DNA from: Hyaloscypha bicolor E
Taxonomy: Eukaryota > Ascomycota > Leotiomycetes > Helotiales > Hyaloscyphaceae
Assembly: GCF_002865645.1 (NCBI RefSeq)
Contig: NW_020194626.1
Coordinates: 372,001-436,000, forward strand
Reading direction: 5' to 3'
Length of the DNA stretch: 64,000 nucleotides
The notes beneath the pieces were generated by a model, which was not told the origin of the DNA, searched no databases, and saw nothing but the letters and a program-made list of their open reading frames with translations. The translations under genes were made by a program, and so were the position numbers. This document shows positions 56,118-64,000 of this stretch, piece by piece (the first letter of the stretch is position 1; each line of letters begins with the position of its first letter).

Positions 56118-57720
56118 TGAATGCCGTGTCAGTTATGGACAAAGGTACTTATCTACAGGATGTAGGAGACTTACGCCCTTTGCCGCCTCCCGCCAGGACT
56201 TGGTGACGGTGAAGTTCCGTCTGGATCTGTCATGACGGCCTTGCACAAAGATTATTGGGCTTGAAAGTCTCTTGTTAAGTCGTAAGCGCTCCGCCCGAGG
56301 CGTAGAGCCTTGGCGTGTATTTGGTAGAAGCTAGAAACCAATCTGGTCTGCATCGGAGGTGGGCTGTGTCGTCTTGGAGAAGACGAGAAGGCGGCTAGGC
56401 TGCCCAGAGAATATATAAGCCAAGCTCTCTCAGTATTTGGACCAAACGGTGATGCAATTGAATAGTTTCAAGCCAAGAAGGCGGACTGCGGTATATTCGG
56501 GAATGGTTGGCTGATTACTCGCAGACTCCCGCGACCTGATTCTTGAAGGCGGACGTTGCTCTGCCAGGGAATGGGGGAAACGGGATATGGATGACAGGAT
56601 AGGTTCTCCGGATTCTCACCTTCACCAAGGTCATCAAACAGGCGCTGGGAACCTTGCGCAGGTCGTTCGCGCGACGTGGGGATTCGGAGGATTCGAGTTA
56701 CAGGCAGGATCGCTTGAGACGTCGAGGCTCAACAAAAGATGGGCTCCATCTGCGGGGCGTCGCGACGTCGAGGCAGATGTCGAAGGTGATGGCGATGGCG
56801 AGTATGAATTGAGGGAACGAAGGAGATAAGATGAGGTGTTGCTGGCCGAAAATGGGGTTCATTCGACGAAGATTCTCTGTGACAAGTCCGCCAAGCTGTT
56901 TGGGCCACTGGGCAGATGGCAAGGGAGAGTCGATTTCGCGCTACCAGTGAGGCTGTGCAATGAGCACATACAATTTAGCTTTTTACCATGCTGCAGCGCC
57001 TATGGAACCGGCACAAAGAGCGGGTCTTCAAACATTGGTGAAGATCGCGGCTGCTGCCATGTCATGTTCCATGTTCACATCTTGAGTCTCCTCCACAGCG
57101 CGCTTGGAAACTCCTTGACTTCTGCGATCCCTCCTGGCTTCCCAGGAGCGCGGATGTTGACTGACGTTCGACGGCGTGCGCTTGCTTACCCTACCGTCTT
57201 TGGCCATACCAGAAATAGATTAGGAGCCGGAGCGGAGCCAGGGGTCTGCGGCCCAGCGGCGAGCCAAGGCAAAAACGAGCCAGAGCTAGTAGAGCCTAGA
57301 GGCCTCATGTCCGGCCGCCTTCTCCACAGCTCGTCGTCAGTCGTTGCTCCATCCCATGGAAAAGTTAGGTATCATCATATCAGAGATTCGAGAACGCGAG
57401 GATCCCAGGGCGAGAGCCGGTTTATCCCCATGGCGGAGCTGCGACCGGATATTTCACGCTTCGTTTCCTTCATGCACACATGCTGATTGCTGGCATGCTT
57501 TGGCCGCGAAGAGAGTGCTCCCCGTGGCCAACCCAACCAGCCAACCTCCAGCCAACCTCCCTCTTGACGTTCCATTCATTATGAAGCAACACTTGCAGCG
57601 CCGTGCTGCATCGAGACTCTTGGCCAAAACTGTTTGACAGGGACAACGTAATTTATCAATAGCTACCGGTATCAAGATGTCCATGTCCACTCTTCTCAAC
57701 ATCTAGAGTGGCTACTTTAC
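56118..57720. other. Gene-poor intergenic region
   Basis: Promoter region of the Ca2+-ATPase (the first 300 bp also contain a possible leader splice site), then about 1.2 kb with overlapping ORFs on both strands. The longest, 216 codons at 56836-57486 (+), has an irregular composition and no motif, and is not called. Confidence 0.4.
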
Positions 57721-58020
57721 AGTAATTAAAAAGTAAATTATCGTTACCACCAGAGTGTAACGTGGAGAGTAAATTACACCTTACAATACAGTCATGTGAC
57801 GCACTAACCCGTTTTAGTAAAGAAAAGTGGAGAGCTAGGCCCGAAAAGGCCTAAAAGCTCTCCGGAGATCCACGTCCCAAGTCCGGGCTCAGAAAACCCG
57901 ATTTTGAGGCCTGGAAGGCACTAAATCGCCCCCTAAAAGAGGACACGTGCTATAACGAAAAAAGTAGATTACGATACGTAAAGATAAAGTAGATTATAAT
58001 ATTACGCGTAATGTTACAGT
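57721..58020. repeat. Short repeat element with AGTARATTA words and a central palindrome
   Basis: About 300 bp stand out from their surroundings. AGTAAATTA or AGTAGATTA occurs four times (57732, 57768, 57962, 57987), two near each end. A TCATGTGA word is at 57792 and CACGTG at about 57945. In the middle a nested inverted repeat (57829-57863) pairs GGAGAGCT with AGCTCTCC and AGGCC with GGCCT. It has no coding capacity. It could be a small non-autonomous DNA element or a solo remnant. Exact ends and target duplication are not evident. Confidence 0.5.
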
Positions 58021-59434
58021 TCCACCACCCTATCAACATCTCTCACTCGCCGGGCTCCCCCGAGCTGGCCACAACTCCGGCCGACCCTCATCGCAACTTG
58101 AAGATCAGCACGCTGGACAACGTCTGAGCCGATCCAAGGCAATTTCTGACGACGGTGCGAGGCTGAGCGGCCTGGCCAACGGTCGCAGTTGCCTTCTAGA
58201 ATGCTTCCCCACTATTCACAGATGACTCCATGAATTGCGGCCACTGACGGCCGCACAAAGTCAGTATCATTGTCTCGAAAGTTGAAGCTACTGTATCAAG
58301 AGATTCAGACTCAGATTTGAGGGAGTCTTGTTCTCGAACGGGACCCAGCACCCCGCCTAGGCCAGCAATGCCCCCCTTGGCAATTCTTGACCTCATCTCA
58401 CATGCGGGGGCGAGAGCAGAATACCTAAACAACCTTCCTTAACAAGAAGCTGCGAGTGTGACGGCTTCGAGCCTTCGACACAAGACGAAAAGTCAGGTAG
58501 GAGCCAAGGTTTCTTTTCCTAAAGCCAAGGGCGCTTCCACCCTCCAGGAAAGAATCTCCTGAAAAGTCAAAACATGTTCTGGTGTTTCAGCCTTGGCACT
58601 CGGCTCACATCCACCCATCAGTAGCGCGAGATTAGCGAGTCCAGCCAGGCAGGGAGGCGGATCTGGCGGCGTCTTTTTGCAAGACAGGACTCAGGAGAGC
58701 CTTTTAGTTTTCGCTAGTAACCAACTCATACGGGACGTGGCAAAAAGGGGCTGAGTTGCCAAAATTTTCTCAACAGATGCGCGTCAAAGGCTTGCTTGTC
58801 CTGACTCCTCAGCTGGTCACAACCTCAAATCCTGATTCAAGTTTCTTGGCGTTCCGACGATACCGTACAAAATCGCCCCCCAGTCTCGTGATTTGAATAG
58901 CTTCAGGTGTGCGAGGGAGGCTGTGCTTCCCGTCGGCTCTCCCTTTTGCCGGCGTGGCACAAAGGGTCGCATCGGAGTCTCACACGAAGATCGCTTTCAG
59001 AATCCTGACGGCGAGTATGGCTGCGATAGCATAGCATCACGAATACGACGATTCTGGAACATTATCGTTGTCGGGAATGGGAGCTTCTCTTCAGCCCGTG
59101 ATTTAAGTAGTGTATGCTAGTGATTACCAGGCAACTAATGACCCTCGACATCTGCTCTAAACTCGCTGATGTGAGAGGAAACAAAGGAAACGCAATGCCA
59201 ATTAAAGAGAAGAACCAACGTGGGAAGATTGTACACACAACGAAAATGCCTAGATGAAGGAATCGAATCGATCGGCTCGGTCTAGTCATGCTTTGAACAA
59301 CGCTCACTGAACGCCAAAACATGTATCCATCTGTCCCGCCCAGTCCAAGTCCAGCGCATCAAACCCTTTACATAAGAAACTCCATCCTTCGCCGAGCATC
59401 ATTCGTTTGAAATGATTTGATCTGATCCCCGCCC
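58021..59434. other. Intergenic region, no gene seen
   Basis: 1.4 kb of ordinary composition downstream of the repeat and 3' of the sirtuin gene. No ORF with protein character. Confidence 0.4.
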
Positions 59435-60991
59435 TCAGTTCTTGATAGCAGAAAACAAGTGTCTGCTCGTAAAGCCGTCCTGCAACTTGATCTCCACTTT
59501 CTGGTCCTCAGGCACCATCTCATGCGCGAGATCCCATCCAGCACGACGACACAGCTCCGCCACAACCACGTCGCAATCGCCCAGCATGTCGACGTCGAAA
59601 TTGACATGGGAGACCGGCGTGCGGGAGATGTACATCTGCGGGATATGCGCTGGCAGGTACGGCACGACTTCTGAGACAGGTGCAACCTTCAACGAAGTAC
59701 CGATCACGATGACTAGATCAACCAAGTTCTTATCATGGTTTGTCAGACGCTCGGAGAAGCGGTCTGGCAGTGCTTCGCCGAAGAACGTGATATCTGGCTT
59801 CATGACGCCGACCCTGGGGCTGTCGTCGTAATCTTCTTCTTCTGAGCTGTCATCGTTGGTGTCGAAGCGACGACGCTTCTTCTCTGAGCCATTTTGGGAG
59901 CGCTTTCGCTTCATTGCGGCTGGAGCACGGAGTTTGGCAATGCATTGATCGCACTTGGGGATGCGTCCGGCTTTGATGTCGGGGAAGATGAGCTCGCCGT
60001 TGACTTGGTACTGGCATTCGACGCATGATGCGGTGGCGAAGGAGCCGTGGCATTGGATTAGCTTTTCTGGAAGGATACCAGCAATGGCTTCGATGTTGTC
60101 GATGTTTTGAGAGTAGTTTGTAAGGAGCTTCCCCTTCTGTTGTAGGAGGTGAATGAAAGCGTGAGTGGGAGTGAATCGGTCCGTCGAAGGTAGAATATCC
60201 CGTGCAACGGAGTAGAATATGCTTGGATCCTCTTTGAAAATGCGGATATCGAAGACTTCTTGAGGGTCGTTGAGTCCGAGATGGGCCAGCTTGGAGTAGA
60301 GACCGGTATCCTTGGATCTGAAGTCGGGGATGCCAAGCGAGGTAGATATTCCAGCCCCGGTGAGGACAATGATGTTTTTGGACTTTTTAATAAGCTCGAC
60401 AGCATCATCAATAGAGTTGTACTGTGGCAGCTTAATTCTCTTAGAGAGTTCACGGCTGATTGCCAGACTCAGAAGACCATAGTAGGCATCGTCAGGTGAA
60501 CCGTCGAGAAAAGGGGGTGGGCGAAGTCCGAAAGCAGTGAGCAGCTTCTTGGCCGTAATTGTACCTGCCTCAACTGTTCTCCTGCAAAACTCCTCAGGAC
60601 CGATAGTCCGAAGTTGCTGTCGAAAAGCGACTGCTTCCTCGAGGGAGCAAGAGTCTGGGTGCGCTGGGCTATATTTAGCGCGTCATAGGTCGAATGAAGT
60701 TTCAGGATACTAACCTCTGTCGAACAGACTTTCGTCGCCCAGCTCCTCTAACGTATCTTCAAAGAGAGACTCGACCTCGTCGTCCCAGTCGTCGTTTGAG
60801 CCGTCTTCCTCACCTGACTCTCCAGAGGCATCGAGGACCTCCAGGCCCGGGACATTGACGCCACTGCCACGTTGCGCTATGAGCAGCGCGTCGGCGAGGT
60901 CAGAATCGTCGTCGCTGTCAATGAGGTTGACAACTTGATGTCCTGGCGCCTTGACCGAGGCCGCACCAGAGCCCAGCTGACTGACATCCAT
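59435..60991 (-). CDS. sir2: Sir2-family NAD-dependent protein deacetylase
   Basis: Two exons (60991-60711, 60668-59435; 42-bp intron, GTATCC donor) give 504 residues. An acidic N-terminus ([30 protein letters not shown]) precedes [15 protein letters not shown] (NAD site), [24 protein letters not shown] with the catalytic His, and two CxxC pairs for structural zinc (CVECQYQ and KCDQC). GEALPDRFS and [14 protein letters not shown] close the fold. An unusual basic/acidic insert ([18 protein letters not shown], then [10 protein letters not shown]) sits after the second zinc pair and may carry a nuclear signal. The layout is that of nuclear class I sirtuins of the Sir2/Hst1 type, which silence chromatin by deacetylating histones. 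It is divergent from the next gene across 301 bp. Confidence 0.94.
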
Positions 60992-61292
60992 TGTTGCCGG
61001 TGCCTACTCTCTGCGCCGCGAGAGGTGGAGTGGAGTTGTAAAGACGCGATTGCCACAATCCTGGTTAATCTCAAGAAAATTTGTCGGAGTTAAAATGCGC
61101 CGACGTTTTACCTGCAGCTGGCGCAAAGCGAGCTTTGAACGTTAGCCTGCGGGAAGCTGTCAGGGTCCCAATTAGAAAATCTTGTGATCCGGCTATGACG
61201 ACCCATTGTCCCAATTGACGCGGTGCCATGGCATTTGATGTTACTGCATAGCCAAGGCAGGGCAATGCCTGATCTTCTTCAATTGTGTGTCA

Positions 61293-64000
61293 ATGGCATC
61301 CTCGAAGGGCAATAGCGACGATGTTCCACCGCAGTTGCAGTTCACCAGCCCGTCTTTCGGCCCGAGACGTCAGACATCCGGCTGGAGGGAGCAGCACCAA
61401 GAAGGCCGTCTGCATCGACGACGACTCTCACGAAGCGCTGCTCGAGATGCTAAACATGTTCGTCTACAGCCACCCCCTATGGGAGAACCGAGGTCTTCCG
61501 CTTCCAGCATTTATATGGGCTCCTACAACCGCAGTCCTCGTCGATCAAGGTCTCATTTGGGAACTCCGAGCAGTTCAGCTCCAGGATCGCCTCGAACCAG
61601 CATGAGCCACAGCCATCTTAGTCTTCTACAAGACTTGGATCTTGATCTCGAAACCTATGGGGTTGAGGAGTTACGGGATGGGTTCTTTGATGGATCATTT
61701 CTCAAGCCTCGCAAGGTTGATCACGAGGATTTGATACGGGATGCGGAATTTGCACTTCCTTTGGCTTTCACAAAGAAACATCCGCTTTCTGTGAGGCATT
61801 TCCTGCCCAAACAATGGCACGACACCAAGGGTGTCATCCGAACCGTTACGACCACAAGAGCAGGCATCAAGTTGGCGAAGTCATTCTCGGCGTTCTTCAT
61901 TGCTTATATCTTATGCCTTGTTCCTTCAATCCGAGAATGGCTTGGACGCTACAGTTATATTATGGTGCTATCTACCATAGTCAACCATCCTGGTCGAACG
62001 GTAGGAGCTCAGCTTGATGGTGCTCTTCTCACTATCCTGGGATCGGCCACCGGTTTAGGTTGGGGGGCTTTTGCCCTTTGGGTATCAGACTCGACAGCTG
62101 TGGCGAAAAGAGGCTATGGAGGTATCCTGGCCACTTTTCTTCTCCTCTTCATGGGCACCGTAGCCGCTCTTAGAACTTACTACATCAGGATGTACCAGTT
62201 CGTCTTTTGTGCTGGGATTGCTATCAGTTACACCTGTCTCGCAGATACATCGGAGATAGTAGCATGGAGAAAGTTGTTCAGCTACGGTATACCATGGCTC
62301 TTTGGGCAGGCACTCTGTTTTCTGATATGCTTCACCTTCTTTCCCGATGCTGGAGCTAGGCCACTTGCCGTTTCATTACACGGTGCATTTGCTGTAATGC
62401 AAGAAGGACTACTGGTTCCTCAACGAGAGAATATGAGATTGCATCGGCAACTAGCTTGGACTTTCGTCAGTTTATCACAGGCGCACCGAGATCTCCTTCT
62501 GGATGTCACCATAACGCGGTTCCGACCATCTGATGTGACGGTATTACGAAACCTCATGCAAGCTGTCATCAGATCCTTCTTATCTTTGCGAATGGAACAT
62601 CAACTCTTTGATGAGCTGGAGGAAAAGTTTGGCGAACATGGCCTTGATAAACATCATCATAACCCCAGTTCTGGTACGAACGAGGAGGGAATCGGTGGCG
62701 ATGGGTCTCATGCTGAAGCAGAAGGCTTACCTAAATCGGAAGAAGCTGTCATCGATATCGATACTTCCAAAAAGCGGCCATCTCTGTTGAGGCATGGGTC
62801 CGAGGAACGAGCAGTGCGGTTGATTGCGAGTAAACTGGCTGAACCCACTTCGAGATTACTTTCTTCAATGAAATCATCGCTTTCAAGTTGCGATGCAGTA
62901 TTGTTGGACATGTCTGGCTATCGAAAGTACCTTGGGCCACCAGACTCAGTCTCGACAGATGTTGTAGGCGCGTTGACCAAACTTCGGAAAACAATGATTA
63001 AGTACGACGAAGAGGAAGAGTCGTTAATGGATAACCCAGAGTTGCCACCAACTTATTCGAATCACCCAGAAGTGGTAGAGCTCTTCCTTTTCGTTCATCC
63101 AATTCGGCAGGCAGCAACACCGGTAGAAGCACTACTCGTCAAGGTTATGGAAATGCAGCAAAAGCGTCAAAGCTGGAGATTGTATTTGCCCTCATACCCG
63201 TTCTTGAAAGCCTTGCAACGTACGAACGCGCAAGTTCGACATGATCGAGGAGGAGTGACAGCAGGTTATTACTTTCACAGCCAAAGTCAGCTTGCAAGAA
63301 CAAGTATGCTATTCTCCAGTTGATATCCCATCCCTTTATGTCTCGCAAGCTGTTGGACGTTTAAATCGACTTTCCTGCCGAATGTACCAAGAGGTACATC
63401 CTCGCTGTTAGCAGTGCAAACTGACTTTGAGATTTTCCAGTGAAGGGAATGGCAAATGTTTACAAACCATTGCCCCGTGATACTAAGGAAAAAGACGATC
63501 CCAAGCAAGAAGTTGGAAGAATGGATACGATCGGCAAGTATGAAGAGGAAGAAGACGTTGCAATGGACCACAAATCTCACGCCTCGAAACTGCAAAAGTT
63601 CCGTTATAGATTTTGGGCTATTCTTCACCGCCTTCAAGGTTTCGAGATGAGGTTTGCTTTTAAAGTTGCGATTGTGACATCGCTCTTATCTGTGCCTGCC
63701 TGGCTGAGCCAGAGTAGGGGATGGTGGAATGAGAACGAGAGTTGGTGGGCTGTTGTTTTCGTCTGGATTATGATGCATCCTAGGTCAGAGCTTGCGTTTC
63801 TCTCCCTGGAGATTTCAAATTCTGACACTTGTTCATAGAGTCGGCGGTAACTTTCAAGACCTAGTCACTCGCGCATTGTGCTGCGTCCTAGGAGCAGTGT
63901 GGGGTGGATTGGCCTACGGCGCTGACAATGGAAATCCTTATGTGATGGCTGTGTTTGCTGCCATATACATGCTCCCCATGATCTATCGGTTTACCCAGAG
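61293..64000 (+). CDS. BRE4/aromatic-acid-exporter-like membrane protein, cut by window edge
   Basis: Exons 61293-63303, 63441-63783 and 63839-64000 join in frame and run out of the window at about 839 residues. After a Ser/Arg-rich cytosolic start there is a first membrane block (AFFIAYILCLVPSIREWLG, TVGAQLDGALLTILGSATGLG, GILATFLLLFMGTVAALR, YQFVFCAGIAISYTCLA). A long hydrophilic, helical middle follows, and then a second membrane block begins (FKVAIVTSLLSVPAWLS, WWAVVFVWIMMHP, ALCCVLGAVWGGLAYG). This two-block plan fits fungal proteins of the FUSC/aromatic-acid-exporter superfamily such as yeast BRE4, thought to act at internal membranes. The start is ATG 61293; the codon two earlier is GTG. 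The 3' end is missing. Confidence 0.85.

Noticed and set aside
56836..57486. 216-codon plus-strand ORF
   Set aside because: Irregular composition, no motif, no spliced extension; it overlaps other ORFs in GC-rich DNA.

Overview
The window is nuclear DNA of a filamentous ascomycete (Pezizomycotina). Most genes carry short GT-AG introns of about 45-110 bp. Fungus-specific families are present: Zn2Cys6 regulator with fungal transcription-factor domain, TRI12-type and allantoate-type MFS carriers, a fungal-rhodopsin membrane protein, CYP504. AT-rich blocks that look like RIP-decayed repeats break up the gene-poor parts. The repeated RING/Cys-rich relics suggest a Helotiales-like genome, but that is an impression, not proof.

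Layout. 1-7.1 kb: 5' end of an acyl/aryl-CoA ligase, divergent from an enoyl-CoA hydratase, then a TRI12-like MFS carrier and a rhodopsin-like membrane protein. 7.1-11.8 kb: gene-poor, with two AT-rich blocks and a decayed RING-finger gene. 11.8-18.3 kb: CYP504 phenylacetate-type hydroxylase, divergent from fumarylacetoacetase, followed by a Zn2Cys6 regulator whose 485-bp intron holds an antisense tRNA gene. 18.8-24.3 kb: small unknown genes, an MFS carrier, degenerate repeats. 24.35-33.4 kb: aldo/keto reductase, conserved small protein, FAD oxidoreductase, a broken allantoate-type permease, homogentisate 1,2-dioxygenase. 34.3-40.4 kb: nuclear protein with a GATA-like finger, a small CxxC protein, then decayed RING-type genes. 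40.9-64 kb: mostly housekeeping genes: RCC1, SCY1-like pseudokinase, branched-chain aminotransferase, a complex I subunit, PMC-type Ca2+-ATPase, a sirtuin, and a BRE4/aromatic-acid-exporter-like membrane protein cut by the window edge. A roughly 300-bp palindrome-bearing repeat lies near 57.8 kb.

How the genes fit together. The CYP504 hydroxylase, homogentisate dioxygenase and fumarylacetoacetase cover the start and the end of the phenylacetate/tyrosine route through homogentisate to fumarate and acetoacetate; maleylacetoacetate isomerase is not seen here. The ligase, hydratase and MFS trio at the left edge could feed aromatic or other acids into CoA-dependent breakdown. That link is inference. 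Exon boundaries were worked out by hand from reading frame and splice consensus; where they do not close, this is said.
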